DNA from: an uncultured Bulleidia sp.
Lineage (GTDB): Bacteria; Bacillota_I; Bacilli_A; Erysipelotrichales; Erysipelotrichaceae
Assembly: GCA_947087645.1 (NCBI GenBank)
Contig: CAMUDN010000002.1
Span: 62,001-126,000 of the forward strand
Direction: 5' to 3'
Length of the DNA: 64,000 nt
Part shown: piece after piece, positions 34,670 to 44,047 of the stretch
How the letters are laid out: each line of letters begins with the position of its first letter
How positions within the stretch are numbered: the first letter of the stretch is position 1
The notes under the pieces: model-generated
What the model was told of the DNA's origin: nothing
The model's database searches: none
Seen by the model: only the letters and a program-made list of their open reading frames with translations
Translations under genes and position numbers: made by a program

Positions 34670-34930
34670 TCATTTCTGAAAGAATGGCAGGATACTATCT
34701 GCAATAGGTACTCTTCGAAGTCCACTCTCGGTTTTGCTTTGTGTAACCTGGAACCATTGTTTATCAAGATGAATATCTTCCTTTTTAAATTTTAGCAGTT
34801 CTCCGATACGTACACCGGTATAGATAAGAATCAGAATCATGTCATACCACATATCCTCTAATAAAGACCAAAAAGTATTGATCTGTTCAAGCGTGAATGG
34901 ATTTCGGTCTTCTAACGCATTGAATCACTG
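34670..34930 (-). pseudogene. Tyrosine recombinase/integrase fragment
   Basis: The minus strand encodes LEDRNPFTLEQINTFWSLLE leading into MILILIYTGVRIGELLKFKK and TESGLRRVPIADSILPFF. TGVRIGELL contains the first catalytic Arg of the XerC/phage-integrase domain. The frame is closed by a stop at 34670, well before the H-x-x-R and Tyr motifs, and the N-terminal arm-binding part is also missing upstream. It is a remnant of an element inserted behind rpsI. The flanking 34488-34669 and 34931-35091 hold no recognisable gene. Confidence 0.85.
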
Positions 34931-35091
34931 TTCATATGATTATGCAACTGGGTTTCGTATCATAATAGTTATAGAGGCAAATAGTTATGTAAATACAAGG
35001 AGTTCAAAAAATAAATAGTTGGTATGCTGCTTAGAGTAATGATTATATAATAATTATTGTAAAGAGCACCCCAGTATAAGGAGGGAGTAAA

Positions 35092-35921
35092 ATGTCAAAA
35101 ATCAATAAAGAGCAAATTTCTGCTAAGGGATTTTCAATTCAAGTTTATACTGAAGATTTTAAAAATGATTATATAAGCTTAACGGATATAGCAAAATATA
35201 AAAATACAGATGATCCAAGATTTGTTATCAAAAATTGGATGAGAAATAGAAATACTCTTGAATTTATGGGACTATGGGAAATTTTAACCGTGTGCAATTC
35301 GACACGTTTAGAAATGAGGCAGGGTTGAATAGATTCACTATGACACCACAAAAATGGATTGATTCTACAAATGCTATTGGAATAATTTCAAAATCAGGAA
35401 GATATGGTGGAACCTATGCACATTATGATCTTGCAATGGAATTTGCTTCATGGATTTCACCAGAATTTAAGCTTTATATTATTCAAGACTATAAGAGACT
35501 TAAGTCAGACGAAAATTCAAGACTATCACTGGGGTGGAATCTTAATCGCGAAATTTCCAAGCTTAACTATAAAATCCATACAGATGCAATTAAAGAATAC
35601 TTGCTTAAAGATTTAACTAATGATCAATTATCTTTTAAATATGCAAGTGAGGCAGATATGTTAAATGTAGTTTTATTTAATAAAAGAGCAAGCACTTGGC
35701 GAAAAGAAAATCCTGACCTAAAAGGAAATATGAGAGATTATGCAAGTCTTAATGAATTATTAGTACTTGCAAATATGGAAAGCTATAATGCAATTCTTAT
35801 CGGTAAAGGTATGGATCAAAAAGAAAGAATGAAAGAACTTAGAAAACTTGGTAGAACACAGTTGATATCACTTGAAAAACTTGGTGATAGTAGTATTAAA
35901 AAATTAGAAGGAAAGAAATGA
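35092..35921 (+). pseudogene. KilA-N domain protein, frameshifted
   Basis: The first part (35092-35328) encodes YISLTDIAKYKN, DPRFVIKNWMRNRNTLEFMGLWE, the start of a KilA-N DNA-binding domain. The rest continues in another frame from ~35274 with NFNRVQFDTFRNEAGLNRF, WIDSTNAIGIISKSGRYGG and FEFASWISPEF-like FASWISPEFKLYI, ending in a basic tail. Joined, the two would give a ~270-residue protein like phage/ICE KilA-N factors. A small deletion near 35270-35285 is the simplest explanation. RBS AAGGAGGG is intact, so a truncated 78-residue product may still be made. Confidence 0.85.
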
Positions 35922-36371
35922 ATATTAATGATATTAATAAAGTTATCGACATGTAGATTAAATATTATAATAAAATTGAAAAGTCCTGTTAGGCAGAAAA
36001 AACAGCTTTTAAAAGAATACATCAAGTATTAACCATGGAGGATTCATTTTCATTAATTTTGGAAGATAATGAAAACAAAGCCATGGGTCTTGTTATAGGA
36101 TATTTTAAGCAATATGATGATATTGTAGGGTATACTCTTTAAGAAATTATAATTGAATATGATAAACAATTAGATTCTGAGATCTTTGTAAATAAAGTAA
36201 AGTGGCTTGACTAACGTTCGATGGAATTAGCAATCCACCTGCTTAAAAAAATCATTGAGTTCCAGAACTGTTGTCATTTATTAAGATTTTACACCCGGTT
36301 CTGTAGGATTTTTGAAATTTTATGAAAGTTTAAAAAATCCAAAGGAAATTTCAAGAAAATATATAGATTAA
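35918..36371 (+). pseudogene. GNAT-type acetyltransferase, decayed
   Basis: It starts at the ATG overlapping the KilA-N stop. Three-frame reading gives TAFKRIHQVLTMEDSFSLIL, then MGLVIGYFKQYDDIVGYTL, later MELAIHLLKK and finally PGSVGFLKFYESLKNPKEI, the order of a GNAT domain (core strands, acetyl-CoA loop area, C-terminal F-Y-x-S-L). At least three in-frame stops and frameshifts separate the pieces, so it is not functional. Substrate class cannot be read. Confidence 0.75.
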
Positions 36372-36410
36372 GAAAGAAAGGAAATTTCAAGAAAATATAT
36401 ATTAAGAAAG
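36341..36410 (+). repeat. Tandem duplication of ~35 bp
   Basis: Copy A (36341-36376) and copy B (36377-36410) both read AAAGGAAATTTCAAGAAAAT and continue to TTAAGAAAG, differing by a 2-bp indel. Copy A is the end of the GNAT remnant; copy B forms the leader of the ABC exporter gene. Confidence 0.9.
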
Positions 36411-36418
36411 TGGGAGTT

Positions 36419-37999
36419 ATGATAAAACTATTCGAAAGATTTAAATCAATGTATTGTATTTCAATTCTGTTATCCATTGTTGCAAGTATATTGAATGTTA
36501 TTGGCAGCTATAGGCTGGGGAGTCTATTGACAGAGGAGACAATTCATTCTACAAATATTCTGCTTCGTAACATATTTATCTTGTTAGGTGTTTTTATTCT
36601 GTTTTATATTTCGCATTTTATTCTTGAAAATTTCAATTCAAAACTGAAAACAAAGATACATAATACATTACGCAGACAGTATGCTGAAGAATTTGCACAG
36701 ACAGATAATGCCAAATGGAAAGCAGAAAGTATTTCTGGTAAAGTTGCGAAGAATACAGAAGTAATCAATCAGATGGATAAGAATTTAATTGATCCTGTTT
36801 TTGATGCATTTACTGATATTTTCTCAATTGTATTTTCTTTTCTGGCATTAATTACCATACATTGGTCTGTAGGAATTGTTACGATTTTATTGTTTGCTGT
36901 TATGATGCTGCTGCCGGGACTGTTGCAAAAGGGTGTTGAAAAACATTCAATTGCATTGAAAGAAGAGAATGAAATATTTATATCCAGTGTAGAAGATCAG
37001 CTGCAGGGACGTATGGAATATGCAATATTCCAGAAAGAAAATATATTTGTAAGACTGATTTCTAATGCATCCTGTTATCTTGAAAACAAAAGATATTCTT
37101 TAGATAAAGCAAGCAATGGTGTGAAATGTGTAATGGGAGTTGTTTCTTTATTCTCTCAGGTCGTATTACTTGGCTTGATTATTTATCTCTCTATTACAAA
37201 AGGTGTTGCCATTGGTGCAGTATTATCTGTGGCTTCTTTATCCGGAACATTTATGAATGCAGTTGGCAGTGTTTTATCTGATATTACCAGCATCAAAGCA
37301 AATGAACATTTAGTGGAATTGAAAGACTATACAGAAAAGACATATAGAGAAACTGCTGTTGAACCAGTAGAAGTAAAAGATTTGACTTCTGTTCAGCTCA
37401 ATGATGAAAAAAGTATTTCCTATGATCATTTGTCTTTTACAATTGAACCACATGATTCTATTGCACTTTTAGGAGAAAGTGGCTGTGGAAAATCAACTCT
37501 GATCAAGACGATATTTCTGATGGACCAGGAATATACGGGATCCATTCAATTAAACGGCATAGAAAGAAAAGAACTGCATTCTTTTGATATCTTAAAAGAT
37601 GTAGCGTATCTGGATCAAACAGTTCATATCTTCAATACAAGTCTTAAGAACAATATGACTTTATATACAGATATCAGGGAAGCTGAACTTTTAGATATTA
37701 TTAAACGACTGAAACTGACACATTTATATGAATCCTGCGGTGGAAATTTAAATTATCTTATCCAGGAAAATGGAAAGAATTTATCAGGTGGAGAAAAACA
37801 GAAAATTGCATTAGCAAGAGCATACGTGTCAAACAAGAAAATATTTGTATTAGATGAATCTTTGTCTGCAATAGATGCAGACAGTGCAAAAGATATTTTG
37901 AATGATTTGTTGAGTCGTAAGGATGTAACACTGATCATGATTTCTCACGGAACAGAACAGTCAGTGTTAGATAGATTTACAAAAGTAATTCAATTGTAA
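36419..37999 (+). CDS. ABC exporter half-transporter (permease-ATPase)
   Basis: 526 residues: an N-terminal exporter membrane domain (about six helices, to ~residue 300) and a C-terminal ATPase with Walker A GESGCGKST, a Q-loop (YLDQTVHIF), signature LSGGEKQKIALARAY, Walker B IFVLDES and H-loop SHGTEQ. It should export a peptide or drug; half-transporters of this size often act as homo- or heterodimers, but no partner is adjacent. It uses CTG, CAG and ATC far more than the flanking genes, so it looks imported. ATG 36419 follows GGGAG; GTG 36410 is an alternative start. The only intact gene of the rpsI island. Confidence 0.88.
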   Translation: MIKLFERFKSMYCISILLSIVASILNVIGSYRLGSLLTEETIHSTNILLRNIFILLGVFILFYISHFILENFNSKLKTKIHNTLRRQYAEEFAQTDNAKWKAESISGKVAKNTEVINQMDKNLIDPVFDAFTDIFSIVFSFLALITIHWSVGIVTILLFAVMMLLPGLLQKGVEKHSIALKEENEIFISSVEDQLQGRMEYAIFQKENIFVRLISNASCYLENKRYSLDKASNGVKCVMGVVSLFSQVVLLGLIIYLSITKGVAIGAVLSVASLSGTFMNAVGSVLSDITSIKANEHLVELKDYTEKTYRETAVEPVEVKDLTSVQLNDEKSISYDHLSFTIEPHDSIALLGESGCGKSTLIKTIFLMDQEYTGSIQLNGIERKELHSFDILKDVAYLDQTVHIFNTSLKNNMTLYTDIREAELLDIIKRLKLTHLYESCGGNLNYLIQENGKNLSGGEKQKIALARAYVSNKKIFVLDESLSAIDADSAKDILNDLLSRKDVTLIMISHGTEQSVLDRFTKVIQL

Positions 38000-38143
38000 A
38001 ACTGTAATAAATGAAAATTAACTTGTATTTTATATTTCTGTAAACTGTACTTAACTTATTAAAAATACATGCATGTTTTTTGGAGAAGATTCGTAAAGGA
38101 AACTGAGGAATGTGAGAAAGACATATCATAATCAAAATAATTT

Positions 38144-38189
38144 ACCGACATATCAAGTGTTAGATTTTGGTCTAACCTTTGGTGTCGGT
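38144..38189. other. Two-tier hairpin in the gap 38000-38379
   Basis: Outer arms ACCGACA and TGTCGGT enclose an inner hairpin GTTAGA-TTTTGG-TCTAAC. It may terminate the ABC exporter transcript, although the T tract is ~10 bp away, or be an element boundary. Apart from this and the cre site the gap has no gene. Confidence 0.55.
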
Positions 38190-38249
38190 ACAATCGATTT
38201 CTTTTTTATTTTGCTTTAATAAAATGAAAAAATAATGTAAAAATGAAAG

Positions 38250-38263
38250 TGAAAACGATTTCA
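38250..38263 (+). promoter_or_regulatory. cre site (CcpA operator)
   Basis: TGAAAACGATTTCA fits the catabolite-responsive-element consensus TGWAANCGNTNWCA at every defined base. It lies 117 bp ahead of the GH84 gene start, suggesting repression by glucose. Confidence 0.75.
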
Positions 38264-38379
38264 CAGCATGAAATGGTATCATTAATTATCTTTTTCAGTA
38301 TCTAAATAATTTGTTTTATGGTTAAACCATGTTATACATATAGTGTGATATTTAAAAATATCAAAAAAAGGGGGTTATC

Positions 38380-41300
38380 ATGACTAAAAAATTATTTAGA
38401 ATGATTGTTTCTTTAATATTTGCAATGTCATCAATTCATATTACAGGTATTAAAGCTAAAGAAATACGGTATAAAATATATCCAAGTCCACATGATATTT
38501 CATATCAAGATAAATTGCTTCAATTATCAGACATGGTTAATGTAATTTATAGTGAAGGTATTGATAAATATACTAAAGCCAAAGCAAAAGAGGTTTTAAC
38601 AATTTTACATAAGTCTTTAGTGGAAACTAAAGAACTTTCTTCAACGCATACTAATTTATTAATTGGTATTAAAGGAAAAGATGATGTAGTAAACAAATAC
38701 TTTAAAGAAAAGGCATTACTAGATGAAGATATTTTAGCTAAAAATGATGGTCATTTAATTTCAATTAAAGATAATGTTATTGCTATTTTAGGAAAAGATA
38801 CAGATGCAGCATTTAGAGGTTTAACGACTTTAAAGCATATTGCTAATCAAATCAATGGTAAGGAAATTCAAAATTTAGTAATTAAAGATTATGCGGATAT
38901 TAAAGGTCGTGGCTTTATTGAAGGTTATTATGGTAATCCTTGGTCTAATGCTGATCGAGCTGATTTAATGATGTTTGGTGGAGAATATAAGTGTAATCAA
39001 TATATTTATGCTCCTAAAGATGATCCTAAGCATAATGGTCATTGGCGTGAACTTTATACGGAAAAAGAACTACAGGAAATTAGTAAATTAGCTGAAGCAG
39101 GTAATGTGAGTAAGTGTTATTATGTTTATGCTTTACATACATTTATGAATAATCCTATTCGTTTTGATAGTAATTATGAAGCAGATTTAAATATAATTAA
39201 AACGAAATTTGAACAATTAATGAAAGTAGGTGTTAAGCAATTTGCTATTTTAGCTGATGATGCTAATGCACCAAAAGAAGGATCATATGTTCGTTTGATG
39301 AGCGATTTAACAAAGTGGTTAGAAGAGAAAAAAGCAAGCTATGAAGGTTTAAAAACAGATACTATATTCTGTCCAAATGATTATATGGGCTGGGGTAATT
39401 CAGCCCAAATAAAAGGCTTAAAACAATTACCTGATTCGGTAAGTATTATTCAAACAGGTGGTCAAGTTTGGGGTCATGTCGGTCGAGATTTTAATGATGC
39501 TTTTTATCGTAATGTTGGTCGTCCGGCTTATATGTGGATTAACTGGCCATGTAGTGATAATACTAAAGACTCGCTAATTATGGGTGGTGCTGAAAAAGTA
39601 CTACATGCTGGCGTTGATCCAAAGACTGTAGAAGGTATTGTTTTAAATCCAATGCAACAATCTGAGCCTAGTAAACAAGCTATTTTTACTAATGCTGACT
39701 ATGCATGGCATATTTGGGAAAAAGATGCTTATTATAAACAAGTTTGGCAAGATTCATTTGCTTACGTTGATCATGGTACAGCTCAAAATACAGCTGCTTC
39801 AGATGCCTTGCGTGAAATGAGTAAACATATGATGAATTCAGCTAAGCTTTACAATGAAGAATCATTAGATTTGAAGAATAAATTAGCTGCTTTTAAGTTG
39901 AAATTAGAAGCAGGTAATAATGTTACATTACAAGCTAAAGAATTAATCAATGAATTCACAAAATTAAAAGCAGCTGCTGAAACATATAAAGCAAGTGGTC
40001 GTGAACGTTTGAAAAAACAAATTATTTATTGGCTCGATTGCTTTGAAGATACATCTACAGCAATTATGTATTATTTAAAAACAGCTATAAGTATCGATGC
40101 TAAACTTTCTAATAATGAAATATGGACACAGTTTGCAAAAGCTCAAGAATATAATAATAAATCAAAGACACATACATTTAATTATATTGATCATGATGAA
40201 CATGCGGTTGTTGGTCGTAAGTACATAACACCATTTATGCACAGTTTAGATAGTATTCTTGCTACTAAAATGGAAAGTATTGTTGACCCAAGTAAGCAGA
40301 TTATTAGTGTGATAAGTAATCGTGATGATATTCCAAGTGGAAATAAGAAGAATATTTTAGATAATAAAGAAAGTACAGAAATTATTTATAAAGATCCTGC
40401 TTCAATTGCTAAGGGAACATATATTGGTATTTTGTATACCAATCCAATAGATATTGAAAATGTTACTTTTAAATTAGGTCGTAATGGTAATTTACGTGAT
40501 ACTTTTGCCAAAGCAAAAGTTGAATATAGCAAAGATGGACAAAATTGGTTAGCATTAGAAAAAGAATATGATCAACCAGAAAAAATAGTTTTACGTGATT
40601 TAAAGCTAAAAAATGTTAAAGGAATACGAGTTATTGCTAGCCAAGAAAAGAATAATACTTGGTTAGGTATACGTGATATTATTGTTAATCAACAAGAGGA
40701 AGAAGTGGATAAAGCAACAATTACTTTAAATAAAGTAGAAGTGAAAGCACAATCATTAGCTAATATAAATGATGGTGATGATAGTACTTATGCTCACTTT
40801 GCTGAACATCCATATAAACAAGGTGATAAAGGTGATTATATACCAGTTGATGCAACAGTTACTTTAAATTTTAATAAAGAAAAAGAACTGACAAATATTC
40901 ATTTTGTACAAGATTCTGGTACAGATAAGATTAAACAGTTTGTCTTTGAATATAGTGTAGATGGTAATAACTGGCAACTTATTAAAAAATATGAAAATGG
41001 TGAAAGTAAAATTGATTTAGATTTACAAGCCCAAAAAATTAAAGCAAAAGCAATACGTGTTCGTAATACTGCTTTAAATATGCAAGCAGACGGTAAGAGT
41101 GGTTATTGGTGGAAATTATATGAATTTACTGAAGGTCAAAAAGTACAAACTAATTTATCACCAAGAGTTATACATACAAATAGATGGACTGTTTATCGTG
41201 GTAAAGATGCCGATTTATTAGATAATAATGAAAATACAGCTTTAGATTTTAATGCTCAACCAACTATTCAAGCAGGTGATTATATTGGTCTTGATCTTGG

Positions 41301-43464
41301 TAAAGTTATCCAAGTTGGTAAGGTACATATTGTTGTTGGTGGTAATAGAAGTGCAGGTGATAAATTTGATAAATATGCTTTAGAATATTCTGAAGATAAT
41401 CAAATTTGGAAAACATATAAAACTTATAATGGTAAACCAAATCAAAAAGATTATATTGATGAAGATTTAAATGGTATTAAAGCTCGTTATGTACGCCTTG
41501 TGAATCAAGCTTCTAAACCAGTATGGGTTATCTTTTCTGATTTTATTGTTAAAGAATATAATGCTGATGGTGATTATAGTAAAAAAGGTGTCTTCACTAA
41601 TACTAAACTTGATTTAAAAGCAGATGTTAAATTGGCAATAGCAACATTAAAGAAAGTTGAAAATATTACATTACAAAAAGATGAGTATATTGGTCTTGAT
41701 TTATCGCGAATCAAAGATATTCGTAAAGTTATAGCTCTTTATAATAATAAAGAATTAAGTATAGAATATTCATTAAATGATTATGATTGGCAAAAATTAG
41801 ATTTAAATAAAGCATTTAATGCTCGTTATATAAGAATTATTAATAAGACAGCTAAGGAACAAAAAGTAAGTATCAATAAATTTTCAATTGAAAGTTATGA
41901 AGTAAAAGAGCCATCACTTAAAGAGTCAACTATTGGTATTAATTCATCATGGGGTGTAAGTGAAGATTCAAGATATAATAAAGCAGCCTTTGATGGTGAT
42001 GTAGATACAACAACTGAATTTGCTGATTTTGTAACTAAAGGTCAATATATTACTTATGATTTAGGACAAATGCGAACAATTCGCAAGTTAGAATTATTTG
42101 CTCAAGATAGTGCTGTTAATTATATTCGGGATGCAGATATCTTTATTTCAGAAAATGGTAAAGATTATCAAAAAGTAATGAGTATTGGTGATGGTAAAGA
42201 AAATACTAATGATGCACATGTTAAATGTATTGATTCAGATGCTGGTTACAAAGCTTCCTCAAAATATCCAAATAAAGTTTCTATTAGTGCTAATATTAGT
42301 CCGACAAAAGCTCGCTATTTGAAGATTGTAATGACAGCTGATGCAAGGACAAGAGCGGTATTATTTAATGAAATTATGATTAATGATGGTGAATATGTAC
42401 CAATGATTAATGATCCGACTTTTAATAGTAATGTAGTTGAAAAACGAGGTCATAATCCACAAAAAATGTTTGATGGTAATTTAACAACATCATATCTTCC
42501 AGATACTGATAAAGCAGGATCAATAACTTATACTTTATCAGAAAAATTACAAGTTAAACGATTTAATATTGTCCAAAAAAGTAATATTTCTAATGCACTT
42601 GTAGAAGTTGAAGTGGAAGAGCATAACCAACGTCATTTTGTACCAATTGGTAGATTAAGTTCATCACTTAATGAATTATATGTTCCATATGATCGCGTAT
42701 TTAATTTACGTATTTCTTGGTTAGATAAAAAAGTACCAGAAATCAGTGAGATTGTACAATTATCAGATCGTAAATATGGCATGAACAAAGATGTTCTTAA
42801 AAAATATTTAGATGAGCTTAATGTTATACAAGAAGATTATACAGAGGATTCTTACAATTATTTTAAAAACGTAAAAGATGCAGCATATGCAGCAGTTAAT
42901 AGTGATCATGATATTGAACAAAATTATCTGAAAGTACGTGATGCATACAATAGTTTGAAACATAAAACGGCGACTCTTTTATCTGTACATGGTGAAAAAT
43001 ATATTTTAAAGACAGGTGTTGATTTCATTATGCGTTCTAGTTCAAAGATTGAAAATTTTATTAAATTATTAGTTGATGATAAAGAAGTAGATCGTCAGAA
43101 TTATACACTTAAGTCAGGTTCTACTATTGTTAGTTTAAAAGCTAGCTATTTAAATACTCTAGGTGTTGGTAAACATACCGTAACTATTGTTAGTAAAGAT
43201 GGTAATGTTAGTGCAAGTGTGGAAATATTAGCTAATAATCAACCTAATCCAAATCCTCGTGTTGAGCCTAATCCAAGTTCAAATAATCATGATAATAGTC
43301 ATGTAAGTACTAATCATCGTTTAAATAATAATCATCAAACAGATCGTGAACAAGTAGCTAATACTTCGGATAAGATTAATTTATATTTATATGCTTCAAT
43401 ATTGGCAACAACAATAGCTCTTGTTATGATCAGTCTTAAAAAAAGAAAAATAAGTAGAAATTAA
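38380..43464 (+). CDS. Cell-wall GH84 beta-N-acetylhexosaminidase with multiple CBMs
   Basis: 1694 residues: signal peptide (1-27), a GH84 N-terminal domain (~30-170), and the GH84 barrel (~175-470) with GRGFIEGYYGNPWS and the catalytic pair Asp293-Asp294 in ILADDAN. It should remove terminal beta-GlcNAc from host glycans (O-GlcNAc, mucin or hyaluronan-type). After a helical spacer come several F5/8C (CBM32-like) galactose/hexosamine-binding modules between ~645 and ~1345, the last ones divergent. A FIVAR-like helical piece (~1470-1530) and an X2-like module (~1535-1620) follow, then VANTSD, a membrane helix and a basic tail. RBS AAAGGGGG. Its module order resembles clostridial NagH/NagJ. A cre site lies upstream. 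Confidence 0.93.
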   Translation: MTKKLFRMIVSLIFAMSSIHITGIKAKEIRYKIYPSPHDISYQDKLLQLSDMVNVIYSEGIDKYTKAKAKEVLTILHKSLVETKELSSTHTNLLIGIKGKDDVVNKYFKEKALLDEDILAKNDGHLISIKDNVIAILGKDTDAAFRGLTTLKHIANQINGKEIQNLVIKDYADIKGRGFIEGYYGNPWSNADRADLMMFGGEYKCNQYIYAPKDDPKHNGHWRELYTEKELQEISKLAEAGNVSKCYYVYALHTFMNNPIRFDSNYEADLNIIKTKFEQLMKVGVKQFAILADDANAPKEGSYVRLMSDLTKWLEEKKASYEGLKTDTIFCPNDYMGWGNSAQIKGLKQLPDSVSIIQTGGQVWGHVGRDFNDAFYRNVGRPAYMWINWPCSDNTKDSLIMGGAEKVLHAGVDPKTVEGIVLNPMQQSEPSKQAIFTNADYAWHIWEKDAYYKQVWQDSFAYVDHGTAQNTAASDALREMSKHMMNSAKLYNEESLDLKNKLAAFKLKLEAGNNVTLQAKELINEFTKLKAAAETYKASGRERLKKQIIYWLDCFEDTSTAIMYYLKTAISIDAKLSNNEIWTQFAKAQEYNNKSKTHTFNYIDHDEHAVVGRKYITPFMHSLDSILATKMESIVDPSKQIISVISNRDDIPSGNKKNILDNKESTEIIYKDPASIAKGTYIGILYTNPIDIENVTFKLGRNGNLRDTFAKAKVEYSKDGQNWLALEKEYDQPEKIVLRDLKLKNVKGIRVIASQEKNNTWLGIRDIIVNQQEEEVDKATITLNKVEVKAQSLANINDGDDSTYAHFAEHPYKQGDKGDYIPVDATVTLNFNKEKELTNIHFVQDSGTDKIKQFVFEYSVDGNNWQLIKKYENGESKIDLDLQAQKIKAKAIRVRNTALNMQADGKSGYWWKLYEFTEGQKVQTNLSPRVIHTNRWTVYRGKDADLLDNNENTALDFNAQPTIQAGDYIGLDLGKVIQVGKVHIVVGGNRSAGDKFDKYALEYSEDNQIWKTYKTYNGKPNQKDYIDEDLNGIKARYVRLVNQASKPVWVIFSDFIVKEYNADGDYSKKGVFTNTKLDLKADVKLAIATLKKVENITLQKDEYIGLDLSRIKDIRKVIALYNNKELSIEYSLNDYDWQKLDLNKAFNARYIRIINKTAKEQKVSINKFSIESYEVKEPSLKESTIGINSSWGVSEDSRYNKAAFDGDVDTTTEFADFVTKGQYITYDLGQMRTIRKLELFAQDSAVNYIRDADIFISENGKDYQKVMSIGDGKENTNDAHVKCIDSDAGYKASSKYPNKVSISANISPTKARYLKIVMTADARTRAVLFNEIMINDGEYVPMINDPTFNSNVVEKRGHNPQKMFDGNLTTSYLPDTDKAGSITYTLSEKLQVKRFNIVQKSNISNALVEVEVEEHNQRHFVPIGRLSSSLNELYVPYDRVFNLRISWLDKKVPEISEIVQLSDRKYGMNKDVLKKYLDELNVIQEDYTEDSYNYFKNVKDAAYAAVNSDHDIEQNYLKVRDAYNSLKHKTATLLSVHGEKYILKTGVDFIMRSSSKIENFIKLLVDDKEVDRQNYTLKSGSTIVSLKASYLNTLGVGKHTVTIVSKDGNVSASVEILANNQPNPNPRVEPNPSSNNHDNSHVSTNHRLNNNHQTDREQVANTSDKINLYLYASILATTIALVMISLKKRKISRN
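42978..43390 (+). repeat. Shared 3' module, copy 2
   Basis: Near-identical, same-strand copy of 15958-16328, with an insertion of ~45 bp in the Asn/His/Ser-rich spacer. The two copies are ~27 kb apart. Confidence 0.9.
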
Positions 43465-43505
43465 GGCTAATATTTAGAAAAAACTTTTAGAATGATGCAT
43501 TATAC

Positions 43506-43542
43506 AAAAGTGATTAACAGTTATAACGGTTAATCACTTTTT
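43506..43542 (+). terminator. Terminator of the GH84 gene
   Basis: AAAAGTGATTAAC pairs with GGTTAATCACTTTTT (one G-T-free mismatch at the loop side) around a 9-base loop. Confidence 0.8.
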
Positions 43543-43629
43543 ATATTTAATATGCATATTAAAATTGTATATAAAAATAGTATTTATTTAAAAAAATAAT
43601 ATGGCTATAAAATATTTCTTATATATGAA

Positions 43630-43661
43630 TAGATAAAAATAAACTATCTATCATGATAGTT
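43630..43661 (-). terminator. Terminator of tRNA cluster 2
   Basis: On the minus strand AACTATC pairs with GATAGTT and is followed by TATTTTTATC. It lies ~20 bp downstream of tRNA-Gly(TCC). Confidence 0.6.
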
Positions 43662-43682
43662 CCATAATTTTAGCATAATAAA

Positions 43683-43753
43683 AGCGCGTGATGAGAATCG
43701 AACTCACGTATGCAGCTTGGAAGGCTGCCGTTCTACCATTGAACTACACGCGC
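43683..43753 (-). tRNA. tRNA-Gly (TCC)
   Basis: Minus strand: acceptor GCGCGTG/CACGCGC, anticodon TCC in CAGCCTTCCAAGCTG, T-arm AGTTCGATTCT, T discriminator, no encoded CCA. Last gene of a six-tRNA cluster. Confidence 0.93.
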
Positions 43754-43766
43754 AAAAAAAGAAAGA

Positions 43767-43839
43767 TGACTCGGAAGGGACTCGAACCCTCGACCCACTG
43801 ATTAAAAGTCAGTTGCTCTACCGTCTGAGCTACCGAGTC
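43767..43839 (-). tRNA. tRNA-Lys (TTT)
   Basis: Minus strand: acceptor GACTCGG/CCGAGTC, anticodon TTT in ACTGACTTTTAATCAGT, T-arm GGTTCGAGTCC. No encoded CCA. Confidence 0.93.
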
Positions 43840-43855
43840 GTATGACAAATAATGG

Positions 43856-43927
43856 CTGGGGCAGCGAGATTCGAACTCACGCATGAGGGAGTCAAAGTCC
43901 CTTGCCTTACCGCTTGGCTATACCCCA
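43856..43927 (-). tRNA. tRNA-Gln (TTG)
   Basis: Minus strand: acceptor TGGGGTA/TGCCCCA, anticodon TTG in GGGACTTTGACTCCC, T-arm AGTTCGAATCT, G discriminator. No encoded CCA. Confidence 0.92.
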
Positions 43928-43957
43928 ATCATAAACAAACAATAGCACTAAAATAAA

Positions 43958-44042
43958 TGGTGGAGGCGGGTGGTTTCGAACCACCGAACCCAGAGGGAGC
44001 AGATTTACAGTCTGCCGCGTTTAGCCACTTCGCTACGCCTCC
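43958..44042 (-). tRNA. tRNA-Tyr (GTA)
   Basis: Minus strand: a class II tRNA with long variable arm, acceptor GGAGGCG/CGCCTCC, anticodon GTA in CAGACTGTAAATCTG, T-arm GGTTCGAAACC, encoded CCA. Confidence 0.93.
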
Positions 44043-44047
44043 ATCCA

